Assembly: GCF_000010165.1 (NCBI RefSeq)
Contig: NC_012491.1
Span: 2,102,001-2,166,000 of the forward strand
Direction of reading: 5' to 3'
From: Brevibacillus brevis NBRC 100599
GTDB lineage: Bacteria > Bacillota > Bacilli > Brevibacillales > Brevibacillaceae
Length of the DNA: 64,000 bases
Position numbers and translations under genes: made by a program. The notes beneath the pieces were generated by a model, which was not told where the DNA came from, did no database searches, and worked only from the letters and a program-made list of their open reading frames with translations. Below are positions 46,049-57,629 of this stretch, piece after piece (positions within the stretch are counted from its first letter, which is position 1; the number at the start of each line of letters is the position of its first letter).

Positions 46049-46528
46049 GTGTTATCTGTAGAAATCCTTCATGAAGAAATCGAACCGATCGATGAGAATT
46101 TGCAAAACCTGCTTGTCCGTTGTCTGGAAGCAGCGGCAAAGCTGGAAGAGGTACAAGGAGAAGTAGTTGTCACGCTGGTGAACAACGAGCGCATCCACGA
46201 GCTAAATCGCGACTATCGTGGCGTTGATCGGCCTACGGATGTTCTGTCCTTTGCGATGAATGAGCCAGGTGAAGGGGAAATGGAAATCTTCATTGATGAG
46301 GATGAGGCCAGCGAGTTTCCGAATATGCTTGGAGATATCATCATCTCGGTGCCAAAAGCACATGAGCAGGCCGAAGACTATGGTCATTCATTCGAACGCG
46401 AACTCGGATTTCTCACGGTTCATGGTTTTCTTCACCTTCTGGGCTATGATCATGGGACGCCAGAAGAAGAGAAGGAAATGTTTTCACGTCAAGAAAAGGT
46501 ACTGGAAGAAATCGGCTTGACGAGGTAG
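46049..46528 (+). CDS. ybeY: Endoribonuclease YbeY (rRNA maturation factor)
   Basis: Zinc-dependent endoribonuclease for 16S rRNA 3'-end maturation and ribosome quality control. The metal motif is HGFLHLLGYDH (HxxxHxxxxxH); RGVDRPTDVLSFAM is the other family hallmark. GTG 46049 with AAGGAG upstream gives 159 residues and the usual N-terminus; ATG 46019 is in frame but has no RBS. Confidence 0.94.
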   Translation: MLSVEILHEEIEPIDENLQNLLVRCLEAAAKLEEVQGEVVVTLVNNERIHELNRDYRGVDRPTDVLSFAMNEPGEGEMEIFIDEDEASEFPNMLGDIIISVPKAHEQAEDYGHSFERELGFLTVHGFLHLLGYDHGTPEEEKEMFSRQEKVLEEIGLTR

Positions 46529-46537
46529 GAGATTACG

Positions 46538-46909
46538 TTGAAGGAATGGCGACGATTGACTCGCAGCTTCACCTACGCTCTGCAAGGAATTTCCTATACC
46601 GTACGGACACAGCGAAACATGCAAATCCACGTAGCCGCAGCCATAGTGGTGCTGGCGGCAGCGTGGTGGCTGCAGATACCCCGCAGCGATGTTTTGCTGG
46701 TCCTTTTTTCTATCGGTTTGGTCTTCTCCCTTGAGCTGGTAAATACTTCGATCGAAGCAGTCGTTGATTTAGCTTCCCCGGAATGGCACGCCAAGGCGAA
46801 GATTGCCAAAGATGTGGGAGCAGGAGCTGTGCTTGTGGCGGCGATCCTGTCTTTTATCATCGGAGTCATCGTATTTGGACAGCCACTGTTGCAAAAAGTA
46901 TGGGGATAG
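46538..46909 (+). CDS. dgkA: Undecaprenol/diacylglycerol kinase DgkA
   Basis: A 123-residue integral membrane kinase; Gram-positive members phosphorylate undecaprenol. Three membrane segments and the family motif ELVNTSIEAVVDLAS with HAKAKIAKDVGAGAVL are present. TTG 46538 follows TAGGAG at 6 bases. Between ybeY and cdd, as in B. subtilis. Confidence 0.94.
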   Translation: MKEWRRLTRSFTYALQGISYTVRTQRNMQIHVAAAIVVLAAAWWLQIPRSDVLLVLFSIGLVFSLELVNTSIEAVVDLASPEWHAKAKIAKDVGAGAVLVAAILSFIIGVIVFGQPLLQKVWG

Positions 46910-47020
46910 TTTTTACTAGTGATACCGGACGGGTCATTCCAGTTGACCTTTCAGTCTGGTTTCTTCGTGTCTCTTTGGACAGATTCTGTTGTGAAATGAT
47001 GTTAAAGAACAATCATATGA

Positions 47021-48341
<1,321 letters not shown>

Positions 48342-48445
48342 TATTCCCAACGCGATGTGTTAATTTTTCCAAGGCATAGAATAACGGGCAAAGGTGATTC
48401 TAAGAAGGAAGTGGATAGACCCGATATAGGAAAGGATGATGCTCC

Positions 48446-48601
48446 TTGCTTCGTGACTTTTCTTGGAGAGTTTTCGCTTCAACCGGTGACATCCATGCTT
48501 ACCTTCTCTACCGTGATCACCATCAAACAGATGTTTCCAGCGAGGAGACCTCGTTTGATCTCGCCCAGGAAGAATTGGGTGACACACAGGCATGCTTGTA
48601 A
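48446..48601 (+). CDS. yqzL: YqzL-family small protein
   Basis: A 51-residue protein starting [20 protein letters not shown], matching the YqzL pattern (short protein with F.W..F..TGD...YLL) between era and recO in Bacilli. TTG 48446 follows AAAGGAT. Its 3' end overlaps the recO start by 10 bases, so it may couple recO translation. Function is unknown. Sequence 48342-48445 shows nothing else. Confidence 0.82.
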
Positions 48602-49365
48602 AATGGGAAGGGATTGTCATTCGCAGTGTGGACTATGGCGAGTCCAGTAAAGTGGTGACAATGTTTACCCGGGAGAACGGCAAATTAGGCGTGATGGCCC
48701 GTGGTGCCAAAAAGACCAAAAGCCGTCTTGCCGCCGTCTCCCAGTTGTTTTCGCATAGTTATTATCTATGCAAGGCAGGACCCGGTACGGGAATGCCTGA
48801 TCTCTCTCAGGGAGATATGCTGGATTCGTTCCGGGATATGCGGCAAAGCCTGACTGCTACGGCTTATGCCGCATACATAGCAGAACTTTTGGATCGACTG
48901 ACGCAGGAAAGGGAGCCGAATCCCTATTTGTTTCAGCTACTTCTTCATACGTTCCGCCATTTGGATGAAGGACGAGATGCTGAGATTCTGTGTCGGATTT
49001 TTGAGACCAAGATGCTCATTGTAGCGGGGATCTCCCCGCAGCTCACAGCGTGTGCAAACTGTGGCGAACAGCGCGAACCCTATGCGATCAGTGTGGGGCA
49101 GGGCGGCCTGTTGTGCCCAGTTTGCCTGCCTTCCGATCCGTATGCGATGGCAGTTACACCCTCGACCTGGAAGCTGTTACGGCTGTTCCAGGTATTTGAT
49201 TTGGAACGGCTTGGTGACATTGAAGTAAAACCGGCTACACGCAACCAGCTCAAGCATGTACTGCGGAGCTTCATGGACGAGTATCTGGATCTCAGGCTGA
49301 AAAGTCGGTCATTTCTGGAGCAACTGGAGCGTATGGAAAGAATGACGCAATCAGATCAGGACTAA
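48592..49365 (+). CDS. recO: DNA repair protein RecO
   Basis: Recombination mediator that helps RecA load on SSB-coated ssDNA with RecR. N-terminal OB fold ([23 protein letters not shown]), then a helical part and a four-cysteine zinc site (CANCGE...CPVCL). 257 residues. The RBS is weak, consistent with coupling to the overlapping yqzL gene. Confidence 0.96.
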
Positions 49366-49394
49366 TTGACATACGAATTTGTTTTCGTTATGAT
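49366..49394 (+). promoter_or_regulatory. Sigma-A promoter of glyQS
   Basis: TTGACA (49366-49371) and TATGAT (49389-49394), spacer 17, just after the recO stop and directly ahead of the T-box leader. Confidence 0.85.
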
Positions 49395-49400
49395 AAGAAC

Positions 49401-49629
49401 CAAACTTGTATACCGAATGTTGCCGTGAAGGAAAAGAGTAGTCGGCCACTGGCTGTGAGTAGCGAATCGGGGATAGTGGGAGCCCGGTCACCATGCTGAT
49501 GAAGGGCGTTCTGGAGCAATTTGATTGTAAGGTGGGCGAAGAAGTCATTCGCCAAGTAGGGTGGAACCGCGAGAATCCTCTCGTCCCTACACTGTCGCAT
49601 CAGGCAGTGTAGAGGCGGGAGGTTTTTTT
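49401..49629 (+). promoter_or_regulatory. Glycyl-tRNA-sensing T-box leader of glyQS
   Basis: The conserved T-box AGGGTGGAACCGCG lies at 49558-49571. The 5' part (GAAGGAAAAGAGTAG) opens stem I; a GGC at 49505-49507 (in GAAGGGCGTTC) is the probable glycine specifier codon. The terminator, starting at CCTC 49577 and ending in GGCGGGAGG plus TTTTTTT (49623-49629), competes with an antiterminator that uses the T-box. Uncharged tRNA-Gly would bind and allow readthrough. Confidence 0.93.
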
Positions 49630-49684
49630 AGTTTCGACTTAAAGCCAAGTTCTAAGTTCTACGAAGTTTAGAGGAGGATCAAGC

Positions 49685-50617
49685 ATGAAAATGACATTTC
49701 AAGACATCATTTTGACGCTGCAAAATTTTTGGGCAAAGCAAAACTGTCTCATTGTCCAGCCGTATGACGTTGAAAAAGGGGCGGGTACGCTAAACCCAAT
49801 GACCTTCCTTCGTTCCATTGGACCTGAGCCGTGGAATGTAGCATATGTGGAGCCTTCCCGTCGCCCGGCTGACGGACGATATGGGGAAAACCCAAACCGT
49901 TTGTATCAGCATCACCAGTTCCAAGTAATCATGAAGCCATCGCCGGACAACATTCAGGAGCTGTACCTGGAGAGCTTGCGCGAACTCGGGATCGAGCCAC
50001 TGGAGCATGATATCCGATTTGTTGAGGACAACTGGGAGCACCCTGGTCTTGGCGCTTGGGGCTTAGGTTGGGAAGTTTGGCTGGACGGAATGGAGATCAC
50101 ACAGTTCACGTACTTCCAGCAAGTGGGCGGTCTGGAATGTAAACCAGTGGCAGTCGAGCTGACTTACGGACTGGAGCGTTTGGCTTCCTATATTCAGGAA
50201 AAAGAAAATGTGTTCGATCTGGAATGGTGCAACGGGTATACGTACGGAGATGTATTCCTGCAACCAGAATACGAGCATTCCAAATACACATTTGAGCTGT
50301 CTGATGTCGACATGCTGTTCTCTCTCTACAATACGTATGAGGCGGAAGCAAAGAGACTGATGGCGGAGCGCCTGGTTTACCCGGCTTATGACTATGTACT
50401 GAAATGCTCCCACACCTTCAACTTGCTGGATGCACGTGGAGCCATCAGTGTGACGGAGCGTACAGGCTACATCGCTCGTGTACGTAATCTGTCTCGTGAA
50501 GTAGCACAAACCTACTATAAAGAGCGTGAGCGACTCGGTTTCCCGCTTTTGCAAAAAGGCAACGCAGACGCTGCGGATCAAGTGAATCAGGTGAAGGGAG
50601 AGGATACAAATGAGTAA
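49685..50617 (+). CDS. glyQ: Glycine--tRNA ligase alpha subunit
   Basis: Catalytic alpha subunit of the bacterial (alpha2beta2) glycyl-tRNA synthetase. It starts [21 protein letters not shown] and has the class II motifs [19 protein letters not shown] and [19 protein letters not shown]. 310 residues. RBS GAGGAGG; overlaps glyS by 8 bases. Confidence 0.98.
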   Translation: MKMTFQDIILTLQNFWAKQNCLIVQPYDVEKGAGTLNPMTFLRSIGPEPWNVAYVEPSRRPADGRYGENPNRLYQHHQFQVIMKPSPDNIQELYLESLRELGIEPLEHDIRFVEDNWEHPGLGAWGLGWEVWLDGMEITQFTYFQQVGGLECKPVAVELTYGLERLASYIQEKENVFDLEWCNGYTYGDVFLQPEYEHSKYTFELSDVDMLFSLYNTYEAEAKRLMAERLVYPAYDYVLKCSHTFNLLDARGAISVTERTGYIARVRNLSREVAQTYYKERERLGFPLLQKGNADAADQVNQVKGEDTNE

Positions 50618-52679
50618 GCGCGATTTACTTGTAGAGGTTGGTTTAGAAGAAATGCCTGCTCGTTTTGTCGCACAGGCAGCGGCACAATTCAAGGAAAAAG
50701 TAGAAAAGTGGCTGACTGCTGAGCGCGTGCCGTTTGATCAAATTACGGCATTGGAGACACCTCGTCGCTTTGCCCTGTTAATCAATGGATTGGCAGAAAA
50801 GCAGCCTGACCGCAATGATGAAGCGAAAGGTCCTGCACGCAAAATCGCACAAGATGAAGCGGGCAACTGGTCCAAGGCAGCACTCGGATTTGCACGGAGC
50901 AACAATGTTGAGCCTGACCAATTGTATTATAAAGAAGTAAACGGGATCGAGTATGTTCATGCTCGCAAATCCGAAGCGGGAAAACCAACTACTGAGCTTT
51001 TGCCGCAACTGGCTGAAGTAATCACCGGCATGAGCTTCCCGAAAAATATGCGCTGGGGCGCACGCGAGTTGAAATACGTTCGTCCGATTCGTTGGCTGGT
51101 TGCTTTGTTCGGCGATGAATTGATCGATCTGGAGATTGCAGGTGTAAAAAGCGGACGCGTTTCGCGTGGACACCGCTTCTTGGGAACAGAGGTTACCTTG
51201 AATCACCCAAGCGAATACGTGAGCAAGCTGGCTGAGCAATATGTCATGGTGAAGCCCGACGAGCGTAGAGCAACCATTGTAGAACAAATTCATCGCTTGG
51301 AGAAAGAAAATGGCTGGACAATTCCAATGGACGAAGGGCTTCTGGATGAGGTAGTTCATCTTGTAGAATACCCGACCGCTCTTTACGGTACGTTCGAACA
51401 AGAGTTCCTTTCCATTCCACGTGAGGTTTTGGTTACCTCCATGCGTGAACACCAGCGTTATTTCCCTGTTGAAAATGCACAGGGTCAATTGCTGAATCAT
51501 TTTGTGACAGTACGTAACGGAGACAGCCGCGCTCTGGAAAACGTAGCGAAAGGGAATGAAAAAGTTCTTCGCGCACGCTTGTCTGACGCTCGTTTCTTCT
51601 ACGTGGAGGACCAAAAGCTGTCCATTGAAAGCTGCCTGAAACGCTTGGAGACAATCGTTTACCATGAAGAGCTGGGAACAATTGGTGATAAAGTTCGCCG
51701 TGTACGCAAAACAGCTGCGCAAATAGCAAGCAAGCTAGGCGTGAGCGCGGAAGAAACCAAGCAAGTCGACCGCATTGCAGAAATCGCAAAATTCGACCTC
51801 GTGACCAACATGGTAGGGGAGTTCCCTGAACTGCAAGGGATCATGGGTGAAGATTACGCGCGCAAAGCGGGTGAGTCCGACGTCGTTGCAAGTGGCGTAT
51901 TTGAGCATTACCTCCCGCGTTTTGCAGGAGACAAAATGCCTGCTTCGGCTCAAGGCGCGATCGTCAGTCTGGCTGACAAGATGGACACGATTGTAGGCTG
52001 CTTCTCGATCGGTATTGTGCCTACTGGCTCACAGGACCCGTATGGTCTGCGCCGTATGGCAGCGGGGATCGTTACAATTTTGGTGGAGCGCGATTGGCAA
52101 ATTTCTCTTGCCGATCTGTGGGATGCCGCGATGGAAGGCTATGTAGCGCAAGGCGTAAACAAGAGAGCCGCAGAAGACGTGAAAAAAGACCTCGTAGACT
52201 TCTTCGCACTCCGACTGAAAAATGTCTTGCAGGATCATGGTGTTCGTTACGATGTCATCGACGCCGTTCTTGCTGCCGACCTGACATTGGTTCCAGAGGT
52301 GCTGGCAAAAGCAAAAGCACTAATGGGGGCGGTACAAACAGAAGAATTCAAGCTGATTGTGGAGCAGTTTAACCGGGTGAACAATCTGGCGCAAAAAGCG
52401 GAAGCAGACCAAGTCAGCGAAGCTTTGTTCGCAGAAGATGTGGAGCGGGCCTTGTATCAGGCATTCCAAGCTGTTCAGAAGGATGTAGAGGGTCTGAAGG
52501 ATCAAGAGAAGGTGCTCGCAACCTTGTCAACCTTGCGCCAGCCGATTAACGCATTCTTTGATAAAGTCATGGTCATGGCCGAAGATCAGGCTGTTCGTGC
52601 GAATCGTCTTGGACTTCTCTTGCAGCTTTCTCGTGTGCTTTATCGCTACGCAGATTTTTCCAAAATTGTTTTCGCCTAA
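50610..52679 (+). CDS. glyS: Glycine--tRNA ligase beta subunit
   Basis: Beta subunit, carrying tRNA-recognition and accessory domains. It starts [18 protein letters not shown] and includes [29 protein letters not shown] and the HD-like and anticodon-binding C-terminal parts. 689 residues, normal. Translationally coupled to glyQ. Confidence 0.98.
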   Translation: MSKRDLLVEVGLEEMPARFVAQAAAQFKEKVEKWLTAERVPFDQITALETPRRFALLINGLAEKQPDRNDEAKGPARKIAQDEAGNWSKAALGFARSNNVEPDQLYYKEVNGIEYVHARKSEAGKPTTELLPQLAEVITGMSFPKNMRWGARELKYVRPIRWLVALFGDELIDLEIAGVKSGRVSRGHRFLGTEVTLNHPSEYVSKLAEQYVMVKPDERRATIVEQIHRLEKENGWTIPMDEGLLDEVVHLVEYPTALYGTFEQEFLSIPREVLVTSMREHQRYFPVENAQGQLLNHFVTVRNGDSRALENVAKGNEKVLRARLSDARFFYVEDQKLSIESCLKRLETIVYHEELGTIGDKVRRVRKTAAQIASKLGVSAEETKQVDRIAEIAKFDLVTNMVGEFPELQGIMGEDYARKAGESDVVASGVFEHYLPRFAGDKMPASAQGAIVSLADKMDTIVGCFSIGIVPTGSQDPYGLRRMAAGIVTILVERDWQISLADLWDAAMEGYVAQGVNKRAAEDVKKDLVDFFALRLKNVLQDHGVRYDVIDAVLAADLTLVPEVLAKAKALMGAVQTEEFKLIVEQFNRVNNLAQKAEADQVSEALFAEDVERALYQAFQAVQKDVEGLKDQEKVLATLSTLRQPINAFFDKVMVMAEDQAVRANRLGLLLQLSRVLYRYADFSKIVFA

Positions 52680-52692
52680 ACCAAATAACACT

Positions 52693-52732
52693 GGTGCCTT
52701 CGTCTGAAAATCAGGCGGGGGCACCTTTTTTC
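52693..52732 (+). terminator. Terminator of glyQS
   Basis: GGTGCC (52693-52698) pairs with GGCACC (52720-52725), with an inner stem around TCTGAAAATCAG, followed by seven T. Confidence 0.85.
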
Positions 52733-52801
52733 CGCGTGAAAGAAGGAATATCCCGTCGAATAGAGTAATACTAGGAAGAGGTAAAGACAGAACCGGGGTG
52801 A

Positions 52802-53446
52802 TTGGTCATCGAGCTTACCAAACGACAAGAGCACATCTTACAGATAGTGAAGGATGACGGACCGATAACAGGAGAACATATCGCGGAGCGACTGAATTTG
52901 ACTCGCGCGACGCTGCGCCCTGATTTATCCATCCTCACGATGTCAGGATATCTAGAAGCCAGACCTCGGGTCGGGTATTTTTATGCCGGCAGACCCGCAA
53001 GCTCAGTCATAAGTGAACGGCTTCACAAGCTTCTCGTCAATGACTACAAGGCGGTACCGATCGTGGTATCCGAATCCGCCTCGGCTTACGACGCCATTGT
53101 TACCCTCTTTTTGGAGGATGTTGGCACGTTATTCGTCGTCAACCAAAAAGGATATTTGGCTGGCGTGATCTCACGAAAAGACCTCCTGCGGGCTTCTTTA
53201 GGCAATAAGACGCTGGAGGATGTGCCAGTCAGCATTATCATGTCTAGAATGCCGAATATCATTACATGCGCACCTGATGAGACCTTGTACGCAGCTGCTA
53301 AAAAGCTGATCGATTTTCAGATCGATTCTCTGCCTGTCGTAAGGCCTAGCGAGGAAGATCCGAAGCAAATGGAGCTGTTGGGGCGCGTCACCAAGACGAC
53401 GATCGCGAAAGCATTTGTAGAATTGGGTAGCGAACCGAAAGTGTAG
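52802..53446 (+). CDS. ccpN: CBS-domain transcription repressor CcpN (YqzB)
   Basis: Repressor that in B. subtilis represses gluconeogenic genes (gapB, pckA) under glycolytic conditions. N-terminal winged helix: LTKRQEHILQIVKDDGPITG and LNLTRATLRPDLSILTMSGYLEARPRVGYFY. Two CBS domains follow (about 85-205) and sense a nucleotide. 214 residues. TTG 52802 is used because the family N-terminus starts here; the GGGG just upstream is close. Confidence 0.93.
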   Translation: MVIELTKRQEHILQIVKDDGPITGEHIAERLNLTRATLRPDLSILTMSGYLEARPRVGYFYAGRPASSVISERLHKLLVNDYKAVPIVVSESASAYDAIVTLFLEDVGTLFVVNQKGYLAGVISRKDLLRASLGNKTLEDVPVSIIMSRMPNIITCAPDETLYAAAKKLIDFQIDSLPVVRPSEEDPKQMELLGRVTKTTIAKAFVELGSEPKV

Positions 53447-53457
53447 GAGGAGAAGCG

Positions 53458-54294
53458 ATGCAAGGTAATCAGCGAGGACAGCTCATCTATGTAGTCTCAG
53501 ACTCCATCGGCGAAACGGCCGAACTTGTCGTTCGCGCAGGAGCTAGTCAGTTTGATCGTTTTTTGTTTGATGTACAAAAGTATCCGTATATAGAAGACAA
53601 GGAATCGATTGACGAAATCATTGCTTCGGCAAAAGAATCGCGGGCAATGATCGTTTTCACTCTGGTCATTCCGGAGCTGAATACGTATATTACACAACAA
53701 GCTGCTCTTCACGGAATTCCGGCTCTTGATGTTATGGGGCCTTTGATGAATACATTGCAGGGCATGTTGAAAGAGCCACCAACCGGAAAACCGGGTTTGG
53801 TACGCCGACTGGATGAGGAGTATTTCCGCAAAGTAGATGCCATCGAATTTGCTGTCAAATACGACGATGGTCGGGACCCACGCGGTCTGTTGCGAGCAGA
53901 TGTGGTTTTGATTGGCGTTTCGCGTACTTCCAAGACGCCTCTTTCCATGTATTTGGCTAACAAACGACTTAAGGTTGCCAATGTTCCGCTTGTCCCGGAG
54001 GTAGAGCCACCGGAAGAATTGTTCCAACTGCCAGTCGAACGGTGTATTGGGCTTACCATCAATCCGGAGCAACTGAACGGCATTCGGACAGAGCGTCTGA
54101 AGGCACTGGGATTGACAGCACAAGCAAATTACGCCAATCTCGAACGGATTGCCGAAGAACTGGCGTATTCGAAGCGCATTATTGAGCGCCTCGGATGTAC
54201 TGTTATTGATGTTTCCAACAAGGCAGTAGAAGAAACGGCAAACATCATTTTGGAGATGATTCGAAAAAACAATCTCCGGAATGAAAGGAAATAG
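53458..54294 (+). CDS. yqfL: Pyruvate, phosphate/water dikinase regulatory protein (YqfL)
   Basis: Bifunctional kinase/pyrophosphorylase of the PPDK/PEPS regulatory family, 278 residues. It starts with LIYVVSDSIGETAELVVRA and has the P-loop-like GVSRTSKTPLSMYLA. In Bacilli it sits after ccpN and is linked to CcpN control of gluconeogenesis. GGAGG upstream, 11 bases after ccpN. Which dikinase it acts on is not evident from the window. Confidence 0.93.
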   Translation: MQGNQRGQLIYVVSDSIGETAELVVRAGASQFDRFLFDVQKYPYIEDKESIDEIIASAKESRAMIVFTLVIPELNTYITQQAALHGIPALDVMGPLMNTLQGMLKEPPTGKPGLVRRLDEEYFRKVDAIEFAVKYDDGRDPRGLLRADVVLIGVSRTSKTPLSMYLANKRLKVANVPLVPEVEPPEELFQLPVERCIGLTINPEQLNGIRTERLKALGLTAQANYANLERIAEELAYSKRIIERLGCTVIDVSNKAVEETANIILEMIRKNNLRNERK

Positions 54295-54434
54295 GCCGAA
54301 AGAAGGATTTTGACGTTTTTTGTAGAATTTCAATTAGCTGAGGTGCTTATCATACGTGAGTTCTCAGCGTTTATTGCCTTAAGAAATGTGGAAAAGTAGA
54401 AAAGAAGAAAAGAAGTTCGATGCAAAGAAGGAAA

Positions 54435-54463
54435 TTGACGAATTTTGACGAACTAAATATTCT
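54435..54463 (+). promoter_or_regulatory. Putative sigma-A promoter of dnaG-rpoD
   Basis: TTGACG (54435-54440) and TATTCT (54458-54463), spacer 17, 33 bases before dnaG. The 54295-54434 stretch before it shows no gene. Confidence 0.65.
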
Positions 54464-54496
54464 CACGTGCGATTCTCCTTATAAAGGTGGAAAGAC

Positions 54497-56371
54497 ATGA
54501 CTGGTCCCACTTCAGATGAATTTGTAAATCAAGTGCGTGCCGCTGTCGACATCGTAGACGTTGTAGGAGAGTACGTTCAACTGAGAAAAAGCGGTCGTGC
54601 CTTTCTCGGTCTATGTCCGTTTCACTCTGAAAAGAGCCCTTCCTTCAACGTAAATGCAGAGCGACAGTTTTTTCATTGCTTTGGCTGTGGAGCAGGTGGG
54701 GACATCTTTTCCTTTTTAATGAAACTGGAGCAATTGACTTTTCCAGAGGCACTGCACAAATTGGCGGAGCGTGCCGGGATAGCTGTGCCCCAGCCGCAGC
54801 AAGTAGAGGAATCACCTGAAAAACGGATGAAGCATGTGATGCAAGAAGCGCATACGTTCGTTTCACGCCTCTACCACTACGTGCTTACGAAAACCCCGTA
54901 TGGCGCAGAAGCGATGAAGTATCTCGCAAAGCGCGGAATGTCTGAGGCGACAATCGCCGAATACCAAATCGGGTTTGCCCCGGATTCCTGGGATTTCGTG
55001 ACGCAGCAGTTGACAAAGCGGGGATTTTCACAGGAATTGATGGTGGAAGCAGGGTTATTGGCTAGAAGCGATGCAGGAAAAATCTTTGATCGCTTTCGAG
55101 GTCGTATCATGTTTCCGATTCAGGATTCCCAAGGTAACGCCATCGGATTTGGTGGGCGCTTACTGCAAGGATCGAAGCACAATTCCAATCAAAAGTCTCA
55201 ACCCAAGTATCTGAATAGCCCGGAGAGCCTTTTGTTCAACAAAAGTGCTACGCTGTTTAATCTTCATCGTGCACGCCCCATCATTAGAAAGAGAAAAGAG
55301 GCGCTGTTGTTTGAAGGATATGTCGATGTCATATCGGCATGGCAGGCGGGTTTTACGCAAGGTATTGCCACTTTGGGAACAGCCTTGACGGAGCAGCAGG
55401 CCAGAATTCTTCGTCGCAATACAGAGTCAGTCGTACTCTGTTATGACGGAGATGCTGCAGGACAAGAAGCAACGAGCAAAGCGATTCACGTTTTGCAGCA
55501 AGCCGGTTTGATCGTTCGAGTAGCTCCGCTTCCACAAGGAGTGGACCCGGATGATTACATCCGCCAGCATGGGGCTGAAGCATTTTCCCAGCAGGTATTG
55601 TTACAGGCGATGCCAATTACGGCTTTCCGTCTGAAACATTTACGCAGTCAGTTCGTAATAAAAGATGAGACGGACAAAGCTCGCTTAATCGCGAAGGCGG
55701 TCGAGATCATCAATGAACTGGGCAGCCCGGTGGAACGGGACATGTATCAACGGCAATTGGCTGAAGAATACTCCCTTACTCTCGGTGATCTCAAATGGGA
55801 GTCCAAACGCGCCTACAATCAGCAAAAAAGTGAGCGCCAAAGGGATAAAGTGACGCCAGCATGGAATAATAGTATAAATAATGGCAAAGTTACGCTCGCG
55901 AAAACACTGCCACCCGCTTATCACACGGCTGAGCGCATGCTGCTTTACTACATGATGCGGAACGAAGAAATAGCCGCCCGCGTCCAGCAGGAATGCAGTG
56001 CCCACTTTCAGGTGGATGAACACGATGCGCTGGCTGCCTACCTGTACGCCTACTATGCAGAGGGAAACCCGGAAGACCCTGGAAAGTTTATACATTACGT
56101 GCAAGACGATTTGTTAAAGCAATTAGCCTCGGGATTGGCCATGATGGAGTGCAACAACGACGTATCTGAATTAGAGATCGGTGACTACATCAAACAAGTG
56201 AATAACTACCCGAAGCGTGCCGAGTTGGAACGATTGCGCGATGAGCAGCGGAGCTTACACCTCCAAGCGGCCGCAGCGGACAGCGAGGATGCGCGCAAAC
56301 AACTTGAACTTCAAGCAGCCGTTACAGGGATGAAGATTCTTGAATTGGAAAATGCTTTAAAAGAAGGGTAG
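54497..56371 (+). CDS. dnaG: DNA primase DnaG
   Basis: Primase that makes RNA primers for replication. N-terminal CHC2 zinc site: CPFHSEKSPSF...FFHCFGCGAGGD. The TOPRIM domain has LFEGYVDVISAWQAGF and VVLCYDGDAAGQEA. The C-terminal helical part binds DnaB-type helicase. 624 residues. Upstream of rpoD in the macromolecular synthesis operon. Confidence 0.98.
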   Translation: MTGPTSDEFVNQVRAAVDIVDVVGEYVQLRKSGRAFLGLCPFHSEKSPSFNVNAERQFFHCFGCGAGGDIFSFLMKLEQLTFPEALHKLAERAGIAVPQPQQVEESPEKRMKHVMQEAHTFVSRLYHYVLTKTPYGAEAMKYLAKRGMSEATIAEYQIGFAPDSWDFVTQQLTKRGFSQELMVEAGLLARSDAGKIFDRFRGRIMFPIQDSQGNAIGFGGRLLQGSKHNSNQKSQPKYLNSPESLLFNKSATLFNLHRARPIIRKRKEALLFEGYVDVISAWQAGFTQGIATLGTALTEQQARILRRNTESVVLCYDGDAAGQEATSKAIHVLQQAGLIVRVAPLPQGVDPDDYIRQHGAEAFSQQVLLQAMPITAFRLKHLRSQFVIKDETDKARLIAKAVEIINELGSPVERDMYQRQLAEEYSLTLGDLKWESKRAYNQQKSERQRDKVTPAWNNSINNGKVTLAKTLPPAYHTAERMLLYYMMRNEEIAARVQQECSAHFQVDEHDALAAYLYAYYAEGNPEDPGKFIHYVQDDLLKQLASGLAMMECNNDVSELEIGDYIKQVNNYPKRAELERLRDEQRSLHLQAAAADSEDARKQLELQAAVTGMKILELENALKEG

Positions 56372-56405
56372 CTTCAGATCATTCCCGGGGAAGGAGGGAA
56401 AGTAG

Positions 56406-57536
56406 ATGAACAAGCAAAATATTACTTCCGACATGGAAGCAACGTCCATCGAACAAGTGAAGGAACAGTTGGTCGAATTAGGCAAGAAACGCGGCGCATT
56501 GTCGTATAAGGAGATTACTGCTCGTTTGGCAGGTTTTGAGCAGGATTCTGATCAAATGGATGAGTTTTTTGAATATCTAGGTGATCAAGGCATTGAGATT
56601 AACAACAATGAGAATGAAGATGACGACGATGAAGTCGATCAAATGATCATCAAAGACGAGGACAACGAAGAATTTGATTTTGACGATCTCTCCGTTCCGC
56701 CTGGAATTAAGATCAATGACCCTGTACGGATGTATCTGAAGGAAATTGGTCGAGTTCCTCTGCTCTCCGCAGAAGAGGAGATTAAACTAGCGCAGCGAAT
56801 TGAACAAGGTGATGAGGAAGCCAAAAGACGTCTGGCTGAGGCGAACTTGCGATTGGTAGTATCGATTGCGAAGCGTTATGTAGGACGTGGTATGCTCTTC
56901 CTCGACTTGATTCAAGAAGGGAACATGGGTCTGATTAAAGCGGTGGAAAAGTTTGACTATCGCAAAGGCTACAAGTTCAGTACGTATGCGACCTGGTGGA
57001 TTCGCCAAGCGATTACCCGTGCCATTGCAGACCAAGCTAGAACGATCCGGATTCCGGTTCATATGGTGGAAACCATCAATAAATTAATCCGCGTTTCCCG
57101 TCAGCTTCTGCAAGAGCTAGGTCGTGAACCTATGCCAGAAGAAATCGCTGAAAAAATGGATCTCACTCCGGAAAAAGTTCGGGAAATCATGAAGATTGCT
57201 CAAGAACCAGTATCCCTGGAGACTCCAATTGGGGAAGAAGACGATTCCCACTTAGGTGATTTCATTGAGGATCAGGATGCATTGGAGCCATCTGATGCAG
57301 CTGCCTATGAACTTTTGAAAGAACAGTTGGAAGACGTTTTGGATACATTAACAGACCGGGAAGAAAATGTACTGCGTCTGCGTTTCGGGTTAGATGACGG
57401 ACGTACACGGACGTTAGAAGAAGTAGGCAAAGTGTTTGGTGTAACCCGTGAACGGATTCGTCAGATCGAAGCAAAAGCTCTTCGCAAATTGCGTCATCCG
57501 AGTAGAAGTAAACGCTTAAAAGATTTCTTAGAATAA
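56406..57536 (+). CDS. rpoD: Primary sigma factor RpoD (SigA)
   Basis: Housekeeping sigma factor, 376 residues. Region 1.2 begins [17 protein letters not shown]; region 2 has [23 protein letters not shown] and [17 protein letters not shown]; region 4 ends with the [25 protein letters not shown]. The acidic N-terminal region 1.1 is short as in Bacilli. RBS GGAGG. A terminator follows. Confidence 0.99.
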   Translation: MNKQNITSDMEATSIEQVKEQLVELGKKRGALSYKEITARLAGFEQDSDQMDEFFEYLGDQGIEINNNENEDDDDEVDQMIIKDEDNEEFDFDDLSVPPGIKINDPVRMYLKEIGRVPLLSAEEEIKLAQRIEQGDEEAKRRLAEANLRLVVSIAKRYVGRGMLFLDLIQEGNMGLIKAVEKFDYRKGYKFSTYATWWIRQAITRAIADQARTIRIPVHMVETINKLIRVSRQLLQELGREPMPEEIAEKMDLTPEKVREIMKIAQEPVSLETPIGEEDDSHLGDFIEDQDALEPSDAAAYELLKEQLEDVLDTLTDREENVLRLRFGLDDGRTRTLEEVGKVFGVTRERIRQIEAKALRKLRHPSRSKRLKDFLE

Positions 57537-57555
57537 CCGATATAAGAAGTATGTG

Positions 57556-57582
57556 GCCTACGTTAGCCGACGTAGGCTTTTC
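57556..57582 (+). terminator. Terminator of dnaG-rpoD
   Basis: Perfect 8-bp stem GCCTACGT/ACGTAGGC (57556-57563, 57570-57577) followed by TTTTCTT. Confidence 0.85.
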
Positions 57583-57629
57583 TTATTCATGAAGGAATAC
57601 ACTTTTTGTCGTAGTTAGGAGGGGCCGCG

